A DNA stretch of 64,000 nucleotides from Streptomyces sp. NBC_00443 (GCF_036014175.1 NZ_CP107917.1:7688001-7752000), one strand, 5' to 3'. Shown: positions 17,499-29,488, counted from the first letter of the stretch. A program made the numbers and translations. The notes: generated from the letters alone by a model not told the origin.

Positions 17499-18404
17499 GT
17501 GTCCATCTCCGAAAACCAGGCCCCCGAGACCGGCACCGCACGCGTGAAGCGCGGTATGGCCGAGCAGCTCAAGGGCGGCGTGATCATGGACGTCGTCACG
17601 CCGGAGCAGGCGAAGATCGCCGAGGACGCGGGCGCCGTCGCCGTCATGGCCCTCGAGCGGGTCCCCGCCGACATCCGCAAGGACGGCGGCGTGGCCCGGA
17701 TGTCGGACCCGGACATGATCGAGGGCATCATCGACGCCGTCTCGATCCCGGTCATGGCCAAGTCCCGCATCGGCCACTTCGTCGAGGCCCAGGTCCTGCA
17801 GTCCCTCGGTGTCGACTACATCGACGAGTCCGAGGTCCTCACCCCGGCCGACGAGGTCAACCACAGCGACAAGTTCGCCTTCACGACCCCCTTCGTCTGT
17901 GGCGCCACCAACCTCGGTGAGGCCCTGCGCCGCATCGCCGAGGGCGCGGCCATGATCCGCTCCAAGGGCGAGGCCGGCACCGGCAACGTCGTCGAGGCGG
18001 TCCGCCACCTGCGTCAGATCAAGAACGAGATCGCCAAGCTGCGCGGCTTCGACAACAACGAGCTGTACGCCGCCGCCAAGGACCTGCGCGCCCCGTACGA
18101 GCTGGTCAAGGAAGTCTCCGAGCTCGGCAAACTCCCGGTGGTGCTGTTCTCCGCCGGCGGTGTCGCCACCCCGGCCGACGCCGCGCTGATGCGCCAGCTC
18201 GGCGCCGAGGGCGTCTTCGTCGGCTCAGGCATCTTCAAGTCCGGCGACCCGGCCAAGCGCGCCGCCGCCATCGTCAAGGCGACCACCTTCTTCGACGACC
18301 CGAAGATCATCGCCGACGCGTCCCGCAACCTCGGCGAGGCCATGGTGGGCATCAACTGCGACACCCTCCCCGAGACCGAGCGCTACGCCAACCGCGGCTG
18401 GTAA
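17499..18404 (+). CDS. pdxS: pyridoxal 5'-phosphate synthase, lyase subunit
   Basis: PdxS condenses ribose-5-phosphate, glyceraldehyde-3-phosphate and ammonia into PLP, receiving ammonia from PdxT. The protein has 301 residues. Its conserved blocks include KRGMAEQLKGGVIMDVV, MALERVPADIRKDGG, and SKGEAGTGNVVEAVRHLR with the catalytic-lysine regions in place. The start is GTG with GCGAGG eight bases before it. pdxT follows 13 bp after the stop, so the two subunits are co-transcribed. Confidence 0.97.
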   Translation: MSISENQAPETGTARVKRGMAEQLKGGVIMDVVTPEQAKIAEDAGAVAVMALERVPADIRKDGGVARMSDPDMIEGIIDAVSIPVMAKSRIGHFVEAQVLQSLGVDYIDESEVLTPADEVNHSDKFAFTTPFVCGATNLGEALRRIAEGAAMIRSKGEAGTGNVVEAVRHLRQIKNEIAKLRGFDNNELYAAAKDLRAPYELVKEVSELGKLPVVLFSAGGVATPADAALMRQLGAEGVFVGSGIFKSGDPAKRAAAIVKATTFFDDPKIIADASRNLGEAMVGINCDTLPETERYANRGW

Positions 18405-18417
18405 GGCACCACATCCC

Positions 18418-19026
18418 ATGAGCAACATCCCCGTCATAGGCGTCCTGGCCCTGCAGGGCGACGTACGGGAGCACCTCATCGCCCTGGCCGCGGCAGACGC
18501 CGTGGCCAGGCCGGTGCGGCGCCCCGAAGAGATCGCCGAGGTGGACGGCCTCGTCATCCCGGGCGGCGAGTCCACGACCATCTCCAAGCTGGCCGCCCTC
18601 TTCGGCGTGACGGAGCCCCTACGCGCGCGCGTGCGGAACGGCATGCCCGTCTACGGCACCTGCGCCGGCATGATCATGCTCGCCGACAAGATCCTCGACC
18701 CGCGCTCCGGCCAGGAGACGATCGGCGGCATCGACATGATCGTGCGCCGCAACGCCTTCGGGCGTCAGAACGAGTCCTTTGAAGCGGCGGTCGACGTCAA
18801 GGGAGTCGAGGGCGATCCTGTAGAGGGCGTTTTCATTCGCGCCCCTTGGGTCGAATCCGTGGGTGCCGAGGCCGAGGTGCTCGCCGAGCATGAAGGCCAT
18901 ATCGTCGCGGTCCGCCAGGGCAACGCGCTGGCCACGTCGTTCCACCCGGAACTGACCGGCGACCACCGTGTGCACTCCCTGTTCGTCGACATGGTGCGCG
19001 CCAACCGGGCAGCGGAGTCCTTGTAG
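18418..19026 (+). CDS. pdxT: pyridoxal 5'-phosphate synthase, glutaminase subunit
   Basis: The class I glutamine amidotransferase subunit supplies ammonia to PdxS. It has 202 residues with the nucleophile C82 in YGTCAGM and the H176/E178 pair in FHPELTG. The oxyanion segment GGEST is at 50-54. It is directly downstream of pdxS and forms the 12+12 PLP synthase complex with it. Confidence 0.97.
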   Translation: MSNIPVIGVLALQGDVREHLIALAAADAVARPVRRPEEIAEVDGLVIPGGESTTISKLAALFGVTEPLRARVRNGMPVYGTCAGMIMLADKILDPRSGQETIGGIDMIVRRNAFGRQNESFEAAVDVKGVEGDPVEGVFIRAPWVESVGAEAEVLAEHEGHIVAVRQGNALATSFHPELTGDHRVHSLFVDMVRANRAAESL

Positions 19027-19074
19027 GATCTCTGGCGTTCGTTGTTGGATGGGTTACGCGAAGGAGACAGGCAG

Positions 19075-19827
19075 ATGTCCGGCCACTCTAAATGGGCTAC
19101 GACGAAGCACAAGAAGGCCGTGATCGACGCCAAGCGCGGCAAGCTCTTCGCGAAGCTGATCAAGAACATCGAGGTCGCGGCCCGTATGGGTGGCGTTGAC
19201 ATCGAGGGTAACCCGACGCTCTACGACGCCATCCAGAAGGCGAAGAAGCAGTCGGTCCCGAACAAGAACATCGACTCCGCGGTCAAGCGCGGCGGCGGTC
19301 TCGAGGCCGGCGGCGCCGACTACGAGACGATCATGTACGAGGGTTACGGCCCGAACGGTGTCGCCGTGCTCATCGAGTGCCTCACCGACAACCGCAACCG
19401 CGCCGCCTCCGACGTCCGCGTCGCCATGACCCGCAACGGCGGCAACATGGCCGACCCGGGCTCCGTGTCGTACATGTTCAGCCGCAAGGGCGTCGTCATC
19501 GTCCCCAAGGGCGAGCTGAGCGAGGACGACGTCCTCACCGCCGTCCTGGAAGCCGGCGCCGAGGAGGTCAACGACCTCGGTGAGTCCTTCGAGGTCATCA
19601 GCGAGGCCACCGACCTGGTCGCGGTCCGCACCGCCCTCCAGGGGGCCGGCATCGACTACGACTCCGCCGACTCCAGCTTCGTGCCGTCCGTCCAGGTTGA
19701 GCTGGACGAGGAGGGCGCCAAGAAGATCTTCAAGCTGATCGACGCGCTCGAGGACAGCGACGACGTGCAGAACGTCTTCGCCAACTTCGATGTCAGCGAC
19801 GAGATCATGGAGAAGGTCGACGCGTAA
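19075..19827 (+). CDS. YebC/PmpR family protein
   Basis: The protein has 250 residues, the standard length, and opens with the family signature MSGHSKWATTKHKK. YebC proteins were first described as DNA-binding regulators, and more recent work links the family to relief of ribosome stalling at proline-rich stretches. The ATG has a strong AAGGAG eight bases upstream. An open extension reaches upstream but lacks family similarity. It lies between pdxT and ruvC, the conserved position in actinobacteria. Confidence 0.95.
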   Translation: MSGHSKWATTKHKKAVIDAKRGKLFAKLIKNIEVAARMGGVDIEGNPTLYDAIQKAKKQSVPNKNIDSAVKRGGGLEAGGADYETIMYEGYGPNGVAVLIECLTDNRNRAASDVRVAMTRNGGNMADPGSVSYMFSRKGVVIVPKGELSEDDVLTAVLEAGAEEVNDLGESFEVISEATDLVAVRTALQGAGIDYDSADSSFVPSVQVELDEEGAKKIFKLIDALEDSDDVQNVFANFDVSDEIMEKVDA

Positions 19828-19852
19828 CTCTGCCGCGAGCTGAGCGGTTTCG

Positions 19853-19883
19853 ACGGGCCGACGGGGCATCCCCGTCGGCCCGT
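19853..19883 (+). terminator. perfect hairpin after yebC
   Basis: A 14-bp perfect stem (19853-19866 with 19870-19883) with a 3-nt loop lies 26 nt after the yebC stop. It separates yebC from ruvCAB. Confidence 0.75.
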
Positions 19884-19967
19884 GGCTTTGCCGGGAGTTG
19901 CTGCCCGGCGTTGTCGGTGGCACCCGATAGCCTGCACAAACATGCGATCGGAGGGAGGGGGCGCGGC

Positions 19968-20507
19968 GTGCGCGTACTGGGGGTGGACCCGGGGCTGACC
20001 CGATGCGGTGTCGGCGTGGTCGAGGGCGTCGCCGGGCGGCCGTTGACGATGCTCGGCGTCGGTGTCGTACGCACCCCCGCGGACGCCGAGTTGGGACACC
20101 GTCTCGTCGTCATCGAGCAGGGCATCGAGCAGTGGCTGGACGAGCACAAGCCCGAATTCGTCGCCGTGGAGCGGGTGTTCAGCCAGCACAACGTCCGTAC
20201 GGTGATGGGCACCGCCCAGGCCAGCGCCGTCGCCATGCTCTGTGCCGCCCGGCGCGGCATCCCCGTCGCGCTGCACACCCCCAGCGAGGTCAAGGCCGCG
20301 GTCACCGGCAGCGGTCGCGCCGACAAGGCCCAGGTCGGTGCCATGGTCACCCGCCTGCTGCGGCTCAGCGCCCCGCCCAAGCCGGCCGACGCCGCCGACG
20401 CCCTCGCGCTCGCCATCTGCCACATCTGGCGCGCCCCCGCGCAGAACCGACTCCAGCAGGCCGTCGCCCTGCACACAGCCAAAGCACCGAAAGGCCGTAC
20501 GGCATGA
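19968..20507 (+). CDS. ruvC: Holliday junction resolvase RuvC
   Basis: RuvC cuts Holliday junctions symmetrically during recombination. The 179-residue protein has the four catalytic acids D7 (GVDPG), E68 (AVERVF), D141 and D144 (PADAADALA). GTG at 19968 was chosen because the catalytic strand starts directly after it and GGAGGGAGGGG lies upstream. Its stop overlaps ruvA by ATGA. Confidence 0.96.
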   Translation: MRVLGVDPGLTRCGVGVVEGVAGRPLTMLGVGVVRTPADAELGHRLVVIEQGIEQWLDEHKPEFVAVERVFSQHNVRTVMGTAQASAVAMLCAARRGIPVALHTPSEVKAAVTGSGRADKAQVGAMVTRLLRLSAPPKPADAADALALAICHIWRAPAQNRLQQAVALHTAKAPKGRTA

Positions 20508-21109
20508 TCGCCTTCGTCAGTGGCACAGTGGCCGCCCTCGCTCCGGACGCCGCGGTCGTCGAGGTGGGCGGAGTCGGCATGGCCGTCCAGTGCACGCCGA
20601 ACACCCTGTCCACCCTGCGCCTCGGCAAGCCCGCAAAGCTGCACACCTCGCTGGTGGTCCGCGAGGACTCCCTCACGCTGTACGGCTTCGCGGACGACGA
20701 CGAACGGCAGACGTTCGAGCTGCTCCAGACCGCGAGCGGAGTCGGCCCGCGGCTGGCCCAGGCGATGCTGGCGGTGCACTCGCCCGACGCGCTGCGCCGA
20801 GCCGTCGCGACCGCCGACGAGAAGTCGCTCACCGCTGTCCCCGGCATCGGCAAGAAGGGCGCCCAGAAGCTGCTCCTGGAGCTGAAGGACCGCCTGGGCG
20901 AGCCCATCGGCGCGCCTGCGGTGGGCGCCCCGGTCACCCAGGGCTGGCGCGACCAGCTGCACGCCGCCCTGATCGGCCTCGGGTACGCGACGCGCGAGGC
21001 CGACGAGGCGGTCGCCGCGGTGGCTCCGCAGGCCGAGGCCGCCGAGGGCACGCCCCAGGTGGGCCGGCTGCTGAAGGCCGCGCTTCAGACCCTGAACAGA
21101 GCCCGCTGA
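20504..21109 (+). CDS. ruvA: Holliday junction DNA helicase subunit RuvA
   Basis: RuvA binds the four-way junction and loads RuvB. It has 201 residues: an N-terminal OB domain (MIAFVSGTVAALAPDAAVVEVGGVG), two helix-hairpin-helix motifs (including ASGVGPRLAQAML and VPGIGKKGAQKLLLEL) and a C-terminal domain that contacts RuvB (ALIGLGYATREADEAV). It is coupled to ruvC by ATGA, with ruvB 94 bp further on. Confidence 0.96.
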   Translation: MIAFVSGTVAALAPDAAVVEVGGVGMAVQCTPNTLSTLRLGKPAKLHTSLVVREDSLTLYGFADDDERQTFELLQTASGVGPRLAQAMLAVHSPDALRRAVATADEKSLTAVPGIGKKGAQKLLLELKDRLGEPIGAPAVGAPVTQGWRDQLHAALIGLGYATREADEAVAAVAPQAEAAEGTPQVGRLLKAALQTLNRAR

Positions 21110-21203
21110 ACCGACCGATGCCCCGGTAAGGCCCGAAGGCGCCGCTCCGGGGACGCCCTGATCCTCGTACGATCCACCCGACCGCGACCGCGAGGCACAC
21201 TCC

Positions 21204-22274
21204 ATGAACTGGGACGACACCACCGACACCCCCGCCCCCGAGCGGCTCGTCGGTGCGTCCGCCGACCGTGAGGACCAGGCCGTAGAGGCCGCGCTGCGCC
21301 CGAAGGACCTGGACGAGTTCATCGGCCAGGAGAAGGTCCGCGAACAGCTCGACCTGGTGCTGCGCGCCGCACGCGCGCGTGGCGCCACAGCCGACCACGT
21401 GCTGCTCTCCGGCGCCCCCGGCCTCGGCAAGACCACCCTCTCGATGATCATCGCGGCCGAGATGGGCGCCCCCATCCGCATCACCAGCGGCCCCGCCATC
21501 CAGCACGCCGGCGATCTCGCCGCGATCCTCTCCTCCCTCCAGGAGGGCGAGGTCCTCTTCCTCGACGAGATCCACCGCATGTCCCGGCCCGCCGAGGAGA
21601 TGCTGTACATGGCGATGGAGGACTTCCGTGTCGACGTCATCGTCGGCAAGGGGCCGGGTGCCACCGCCATCCCGCTGGAACTGCCCCCGTTCACCATGGT
21701 CGGCGCCACCACGCGCGCGGGCCTGCTGCCGCCCCCGCTGCGCGACCGCTTCGGCTTCACCGCGCACATGGAGTTCTACGAGCCCGTCGAGCTGGAGCGC
21801 GTCATCCACCGCTCGGCCAACCTCCTCGAGGTGGAGATCGAGGCCGACGGCGCCGCCGAGATCGCCGGCCGCTCCCGCGGCACGCCCCGGATCGCCAACC
21901 GCCTGCTGCGCCGGGTCCGCGACTACGCCCAGGTCAAGGCCGACGGGATCATCACGAGGGACATCGCCGCGGCCGCCCTCGCCGTCTACGAGGTCGACGA
22001 GCGCGGGCTGGACCGCCTCGACCGCGGCGTCCTGGAGGCCCTGCTGAAACTGTTCGGCGGTGGCCCGGTCGGCCTGTCCACACTCGCCGTCGCGGTGGGG
22101 GAGGAGCGCGAGACGGTCGAGGAGGTCGCCGAACCCTTCCTCGTACGGGAAGGCCTGCTCGCCCGCACCCCGCGCGGCCGGGTCGCCACCCCGGCGGCAT
22201 GGGCGCATCTCGGCCTCACCCCGCCTGGCTCGCACCCTGCGGGAAACGGACAACAGGACCTGTTCGGGACGTGA
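21204..22274 (+). CDS. ruvB: Holliday junction branch migration ATPase RuvB
   Basis: RuvB is the AAA+ hexameric motor that pulls DNA through the RuvA-bound junction. The 356-residue protein has Walker A GAPGLGKTT (70-78), Walker B EVLFLDEIHR, the arginine-finger region and a winged-helix C-terminus (REGLLARTPRGRVAT). The ATG is 94 bp after ruvA. It is the last gene of the ruvCAB group. Confidence 0.97.
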   Translation: MNWDDTTDTPAPERLVGASADREDQAVEAALRPKDLDEFIGQEKVREQLDLVLRAARARGATADHVLLSGAPGLGKTTLSMIIAAEMGAPIRITSGPAIQHAGDLAAILSSLQEGEVLFLDEIHRMSRPAEEMLYMAMEDFRVDVIVGKGPGATAIPLELPPFTMVGATTRAGLLPPPLRDRFGFTAHMEFYEPVELERVIHRSANLLEVEIEADGAAEIAGRSRGTPRIANRLLRRVRDYAQVKADGIITRDIAAAALAVYEVDERGLDRLDRGVLEALLKLFGGGPVGLSTLAVAVGEERETVEEVAEPFLVREGLLARTPRGRVATPAAWAHLGLTPPGSHPAGNGQQDLFGT

Positions 22275-22332
22275 CGGCCCGGTCACGGCGAGCACACTGG
22301 CCGGAGCAGGAACCCCAGTGCCATGCTGAGCG

Positions 22333-22362
22333 TTGTTCCATGCGCGGAGACTCGCTTAGACT
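22333..22362 (+). promoter_or_regulatory. candidate promoter of yajC-secDF-apt
   Basis: TTGTTC (22333-22338) and TAGACT (22357-22362) are 18 nt apart in the 175-bp gap before yajC. A 6-bp hairpin (22371-22388) lies downstream in what would be the leader. Confidence 0.5.
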
Positions 22363-22449
22363 CCGCCGATGCCGCCTCAGTCGGCGGCACATATACCCCC
22401 AACCATCAGGCCGCTCACCATCGCGGTCGTGTGAAGGAAGTTCCGACCC

Positions 22450-22956
22450 GTGAGTCTCGTGACCCTCCTCCCGTTCATCGTGCTCATCGGGGCCATGTTC
22501 CTGATGACCCGGTCGGCCAAGAAGAAGCAGCAGCAGGCCGCCAACATGCGGAATGACATGCAGCCCGGATCCGGTGTTCGCACCATCGGTGGCATGTACG
22601 CCACCGTCAAGGAGGTCAGCGAAGACACGGTCCTCGTTGACGCCGGCCCGGGCGTCGAGCTTCTCTTCGCCAAGAACGCGATCGGCGCCGTCCTCTCCGA
22701 CGACGAGTACAACCGCATCGTGCACGGCATCGAACACGACCTGAAGTCCGACGTCGTCCCGAACGACGCCTCCTCCCTCACCGAGGCCGACGAGCCTGCC
22801 GCTGCCGCCGCCTCCGACGAGAAGTCCGTCGACCTTGGTAAGAAGGTCGAGAAGGACGAGAAGGACGAGGTCGAGGAGCCGTCCGACGCCGTGGCCGCCG
22901 AGGCGAAGACGGACGACGAGCCGAAGAAGACCGACGGCGACACCGACGCGAAGTAG
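22450..22956 (+). CDS. yajC: preprotein translocase subunit YajC
   Basis: The small accessory protein of the SecDF-YajC complex has 168 residues. A single N-terminal TM helix (LVTLLPFIVLIGAMFLMTRS) is followed by KKKQQQAANMRNDMQPGSGVRTIGGMYATV, the conserved YajC core. The last 75 residues are an acidic and lysine-rich, low-complexity tail longer than in E. coli YajC. The start is a GTG with AAGGAAG upstream. It heads a secretion cluster with secD and secF. Confidence 0.94.
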   Translation: MSLVTLLPFIVLIGAMFLMTRSAKKKQQQAANMRNDMQPGSGVRTIGGMYATVKEVSEDTVLVDAGPGVELLFAKNAIGAVLSDDEYNRIVHGIEHDLKSDVVPNDASSLTEADEPAAAAASDEKSVDLGKKVEKDEKDEVEEPSDAVAAEAKTDDEPKKTDGDTDAK

Positions 22957-23088
22957 CCATGCTCCGGGGCGCGCGGGCCACGCCTGCGCGCCCCCGGGCA
23001 TGCTGAGCTCGCACGGGATCCCGACACCATGTCATGGCCGCCCGCCTGTTGATCCGGAGCGAGGCGGCCCGAGAGGGAGTACGAGAAG

Positions 23089-24849
23089 GTGGCAGCACCT
23101 AAGAAGGGCCGGAACGCGAGCGCCCAGAGCAAGCCAGGGCGCTCGCTGGCCCTCATCCTGATCGCCATCGCGGCGCTCACCGGAGGGATGTTCGCCTCGG
23201 GGCACACCACTCCGCGACTCGGTATCGACCTGGCCGGCGGCACGAGCATCACGCTTCGCGCGGTTGCCGAGCCTGGCCAGGAATCCGCGATCAACAAGAC
23301 CAACATGGACACCGCGGTCGAGATCATGGAGCGCCGTGTCAATGGTCTTGGTGTCTCGGAGTCCGAGGTTCAGACCCAGGGCAACAAGAACATCATCGTG
23401 AACATCCCCAAGGGCACGAACTCCAAGGAAGCGCGGGCCCAGGTAGGCACCACCGCCAAGCTGTACTTCCGGCCGGTCGTCGCCACCGAGGTGTCGGGCG
23501 GCGGTGCGACCCCCACCCCCTCGCCGAGCGCCTCCAGCAGCGCGTCGGGTGACTCCACCGACAAGGCGACCTCCTCGGCCTCTCCCTCCGGCTCGACCAG
23601 CCCCTCGGCGAGCTCCACCACGCAGGGCCGCGCGGTCACCGACGCCCTGAAGGCCGACCCGACGCCGTCCACGAGTGCCTCCTCCAGCGGCTCCCCGTCC
23701 GCGAGCAGCACCCCCTCCGGCGACTCCTCGACCAGCAAGCTCGAAGCGCAGTACGCCGCGCTGGACTGCTCGAAGAAGGCCGCCCGCGCCAAGGCCGGTG
23801 ACGGCGCCAAGCCCACCGAGCCCACCGTCGCCTGCGGTCAGAACTCGCAGGGCCAGTGGCAGAAGTACATCCTCGGCCCCGCCGAGGTCGACGGCACGGA
23901 CGTCAAGAGCGCCCAGGCCACCTTCCAGACCACGACCGGCGCCGGCTGGACCGTGAACATGAAGTTCACGGGCGAGGGCAGCAAGAAGTTCGCCGCCACC
24001 ACCGGCAAGCTGGCACAGAACCAGTCCCCGCAGAACCAGTTCGCCATCGTGCTGGACGGCGAGGTCGTCTCCGACCCGTTCGTCCGCGAAGCCCTGACGG
24101 GCGGCAGCGCCGAGATCTCCGGCAACTTCAACCAGGAGTCGGCGCAGAGCCTCGCCAACATGCTGTCGTACGGCGCCCTGCCGCTGTCCTTCCAGGAGGA
24201 CAGCGTCACCACGGTGACCGCCGCGCTCGGCGGTGAGCAGCTGAAGGCCGGTCTGATCGCCGGTGCGATCGGTCTCGCCCTGGTCGTCATCTACCTGCTG
24301 GTCTACTACCGCGGCCTGTCGCTGATCGCGCTCCTCTCGCTGCTGATCTCCGCGGCCCTGACCTACACGATCATGGCGCTGCTCGGCCCGACCATCGGCT
24401 TCGCGCTGAACCTGCCGGCCGTCTGCGGTGCCATCGTCGCCATCGGCATCACAGCGGACTCGTTCATCGTGTACTTCGAACGCGTCCGGGACGAGATCCG
24501 AGAGGGCCGCTCGCTGCGGCCCGCCGTCGAGCGTGCCTGGCCGCGCGCCCGGCGCACCATCCTGGTCTCCGACTTCGTGTCGTTCCTCGCCGCCGCGGTG
24601 CTCTTCATCGTCACCGTCGGCAAGGTCCAGGGCTTCGCGTTCACGCTCGGCCTGACCACCCTGCTCGACGTGGTCGTCGTGTTCCTGTTCACCAAGCCGC
24701 TGCTGACGCTCATGGCCCGCAGCAAGTTCTTCTCCAGTGGCCACAGCTGGTCCGGTCTCGATCCCAAGCGACTGGGTGCCAAGCCGCCGCTGCGCCGTAA
24801 CCGCCGTCCCGCTCACCCCGCCGGCCCTGTCGACCCGAAGGAGGCGTGA
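23089..24849 (+). CDS. secD: protein translocase subunit SecD
   Basis: SecD with SecF uses the proton gradient to pull proteins out of the Sec channel. It has 586 residues: TM1 at the N-terminus, LGIDLAGGTSITL, the periplasmic P1 region, and five C-terminal TM helices with the conserved GAIVAIGITADSFIVYFERVRDEI segment. Residues about 140-225 are an insertion rich in Ser, Thr and Pro, probably a flexible extracytoplasmic linker. The start is GTG with GAGGGAG upstream. Its stop overlaps a GTG (GTGA), but secF more likely starts six bases later. Confidence 0.96.
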   Translation: MAAPKKGRNASAQSKPGRSLALILIAIAALTGGMFASGHTTPRLGIDLAGGTSITLRAVAEPGQESAINKTNMDTAVEIMERRVNGLGVSESEVQTQGNKNIIVNIPKGTNSKEARAQVGTTAKLYFRPVVATEVSGGGATPTPSPSASSSASGDSTDKATSSASPSGSTSPSASSTTQGRAVTDALKADPTPSTSASSSGSPSASSTPSGDSSTSKLEAQYAALDCSKKAARAKAGDGAKPTEPTVACGQNSQGQWQKYILGPAEVDGTDVKSAQATFQTTTGAGWTVNMKFTGEGSKKFAATTGKLAQNQSPQNQFAIVLDGEVVSDPFVREALTGGSAEISGNFNQESAQSLANMLSYGALPLSFQEDSVTTVTAALGGEQLKAGLIAGAIGLALVVIYLLVYYRGLSLIALLSLLISAALTYTIMALLGPTIGFALNLPAVCGAIVAIGITADSFIVYFERVRDEIREGRSLRPAVERAWPRARRTILVSDFVSFLAAAVLFIVTVGKVQGFAFTLGLTTLLDVVVVFLFTKPLLTLMARSKFFSSGHSWSGLDPKRLGAKPPLRRNRRPAHPAGPVDPKEA

Positions 24850-24851
24850 GT

Positions 24852-25976
24852 ATGTCGAAGCTCGGCAACCTCGGCGCCCGACTGCACCGTGGCGAGGTCG
24901 GCTACGACTTCGTCGGCAACCGCAAGCTCTGGTACGGCCTCTCGATCCTGATCACCATCACGGCCATCGTCGGCCTGGCGGTGCGCGGCCTGAACATGGG
25001 CATCGAGTTCCAGGGCGGGGCCGTCTTCAACACCCCGAAGACCAGCGTCTCGGTGTCCCAGGCGCAGGAGTACGCGGAAGAGGCGTCCGGCCACGACGCG
25101 ATCGTCCAGAAGCTCGGCGACGGCGACGAGGCCACGCTGCGCATCCAGGTCGCGGGCATCGACACCACGCAGGCCAACAAGGTCTCGGCGGAGCTGGCGG
25201 AGAAGCTCGGCGTCGAGGAGAGCGACGTCACCGGCGAGCTGGTCGGTCCCAGCTGGGGTGAGCAGATCGCCAACAAGGCCTGGCAGGGCCTGGGGATCTT
25301 CCTGGTCCTTGTGGTGATCTATCTGGCGATCGCGTTCGAGTGGCGCATGGCACTCGCGGCGTTCGTCGCACTGATCCACGACATCACGATCACGGTCGGT
25401 ATCTACGCCCTCGTCGGATTCGAGGTCACACCGGGCACGGTGATCGGTCTGCTGACGATCCTCGGTTACTCGCTCTACGACACGGTCGTCGTCTTCGACA
25501 GTCTCAAGGAGCAGACGAAGGACATCACGAAACAGACCCGCTGGACCTACAGCGATATCGCGAACCGCTCGATCAACAGCACCCTGGTCCGCTCCGTCAA
25601 CACCACGGTGGTCGCGCTGCTGCCGGTGGCGGGCCTGCTGTTCATCGGTGGCGGTTTCCTCGGCGCGGGCATGCTCAACGACATCTCGCTGTCGCTGTTC
25701 GTCGGTCTCGCCGCCGGTGCGTACTCCTCGATCTTCATCGCCACACCGCTCGTCGCCGACCTCAAGGAGCGCGAGCCGCAGATGAAGGCCCTGAGGAAGC
25801 GCGTCCTCGCCAAGCGGGCACAGTCCGCCGCGCAGGGCGAGTCCCCGGACGCCCCGGCCGGCGACGGGCTGCTGGACGACGAGCCCGACGACGCCACCCC
25901 CGCGGTGGTCGGGCCCCGCAACCAGCCCGCGGCCCGCAACCGGGGCCGTGGCCGACCCTCGGGGAAGCGGCGATGA
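24852..25976 (+). CDS. secF: protein translocase subunit SecF
   Basis: SecF is the six-TM partner of SecD. The 374-residue protein has LNMGIEFQGGAVF, then ILGYSLYDTVVVFDSLKEQ and RSVNTTVVALLPVAGLL. The ATG at 24852 is preferred to the GTG at 24846 because AAGGAGG (24839-24845) is six bases before the ATG and abuts the GTG. The C-terminal 60 residues are a hydrophilic cytoplasmic tail. Its stop overlaps the apt start by ATGA. Confidence 0.96.
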   Translation: MSKLGNLGARLHRGEVGYDFVGNRKLWYGLSILITITAIVGLAVRGLNMGIEFQGGAVFNTPKTSVSVSQAQEYAEEASGHDAIVQKLGDGDEATLRIQVAGIDTTQANKVSAELAEKLGVEESDVTGELVGPSWGEQIANKAWQGLGIFLVLVVIYLAIAFEWRMALAAFVALIHDITITVGIYALVGFEVTPGTVIGLLTILGYSLYDTVVVFDSLKEQTKDITKQTRWTYSDIANRSINSTLVRSVNTTVVALLPVAGLLFIGGGFLGAGMLNDISLSLFVGLAAGAYSSIFIATPLVADLKEREPQMKALRKRVLAKRAQSAAQGESPDAPAGDGLLDDEPDDATPAVVGPRNQPAARNRGRGRPSGKRR

Positions 25977-26512
25977 CGGACATCAGGGAGCTGCTGCTCA
26001 GCCGTATCCGTGACGTGGCGGACTACCCGGAGCCGGGTGTGATGTTCAAGGACATCACCCCGCTCCTGGCGGACCCGGCGGCGTTCACGGCGCTCACCGA
26101 CGCGCTGGCCGAGATCGCCGGGAAAACCGGCGCCACGAAGATCGTCGGCCTGGAGGCCCGCGGTTTCATCCTCGGAGCTCCGGTCGCCGTCCGCGCGGGC
26201 GTCGGCTTCATCCCCGTACGCAAGGCCGGCAAGCTCCCCGGGGCGACCCTCAGCCAGGCGTACGACCTGGAGTACGGCTCCGCGGAGATCGAGGTCCACG
26301 CAGAGGACCTGGCTGCCGGTGACCGTGTCCTCGTCATCGACGACGTCCTGGCGACGGGCGGCACCGCGGAGGCCTCGGTCCAGCTGATCCGCCGGGCCGG
26401 CGCCGAGGTGGCCGGCCTGGCCGTCCTCATGGAACTCGGCTTCCTCGGCGGCCGAGCCCGTCTGGAACCGACCCTGGCGGGCGCCCCGCTGGAGTCACTG
26501 CTCACGGTCTGA
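25973..26512 (+). CDS. apt: adenine phosphoribosyltransferase
   Basis: Apt converts adenine and PRPP to AMP for purine salvage. The 179-residue protein has the PRPP-binding motif VLVIDDVLATGGT (119-131) and PGVMFKDITPLL near the N-terminus, typical of bacterial Apt. It is coupled to secF by ATGA, and the (p)ppGpp gene rel follows, the conserved actinobacterial order linking salvage and stringent response. Confidence 0.97.
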   Translation: MTDIRELLLSRIRDVADYPEPGVMFKDITPLLADPAAFTALTDALAEIAGKTGATKIVGLEARGFILGAPVAVRAGVGFIPVRKAGKLPGATLSQAYDLEYGSAEIEVHAEDLAAGDRVLVIDDVLATGGTAEASVQLIRRAGAEVAGLAVLMELGFLGGRARLEPTLAGAPLESLLTV

Positions 26513-26876
26513 TCCGAGGAACACCCACAGCAGCACGGGATGCCGCGCACCTGCACGACAGGGGCGCGGCATCCGGCATGTCGGGCCCGCCGCCCGCCCC
26601 CGGCCTCCCTCTCCTGGATGGCGTGAAACCCCGCTGCCCGATGCATGCGGGTCGTGCGTGAGAGGCGTACGCGACCCCCGTGCCAGACCCGCGCAACCCC
26701 CACGCCACCGTCCGGACACCGTCCTGACCGGCGCCGTGGAATCCGGCGGCAGCCTCTTGCGTTTCTCCGGTAGACGGTCCTCACATCCGGCTGCAGGCGA
26801 TCCCGGGGCGCAGGATCGCTACCATGGGGTTTCCGGAGCCTGACCGGGGGACCCGGATCGCGCACGAGGAGCCCTC
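26513..26876. other. 364-bp intergenic region between apt and rel
   Basis: The apt side holds the hairpin at 26538-26574. The rest, presumed to hold the rel promoter, has TACCAT (26820-26825) as a possible -10 but no convincing -35. I see no coding frame with a ribosome site here. Confidence 0.6.
26538..26574 (+). terminator. hairpin terminator after apt
   Basis: An 11-bp stem (GGATGCCGCGC/GCGCGGCATCC) extends through one A-G mismatch to a further 4 bp and a 5-nt loop. It lies 26 nt after the apt stop. There is no U-run. Confidence 0.65.
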
Positions 26877-29411
<2,535 letters not shown>

Positions 29412-29430
29412 CCGCCGTATCAGGGACGAA

Positions 29431-29458
29431 GAAGGGGCTCCCCGCGGGGAGCCCCTTC
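29431..29458. terminator. hairpin between convergent rel and DUF349 genes
   Basis: GAAGGGGCTCCC and GGGAGCCCCTTC form a 12-bp perfect stem around a 4-nt CGCG loop, in the gap between convergent stops at 29411 and 29489. It can serve both genes. Confidence 0.8.
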
Positions 29459-29488
29459 TCTCGCGTATCGACCGGGTGTGACCGGGTG

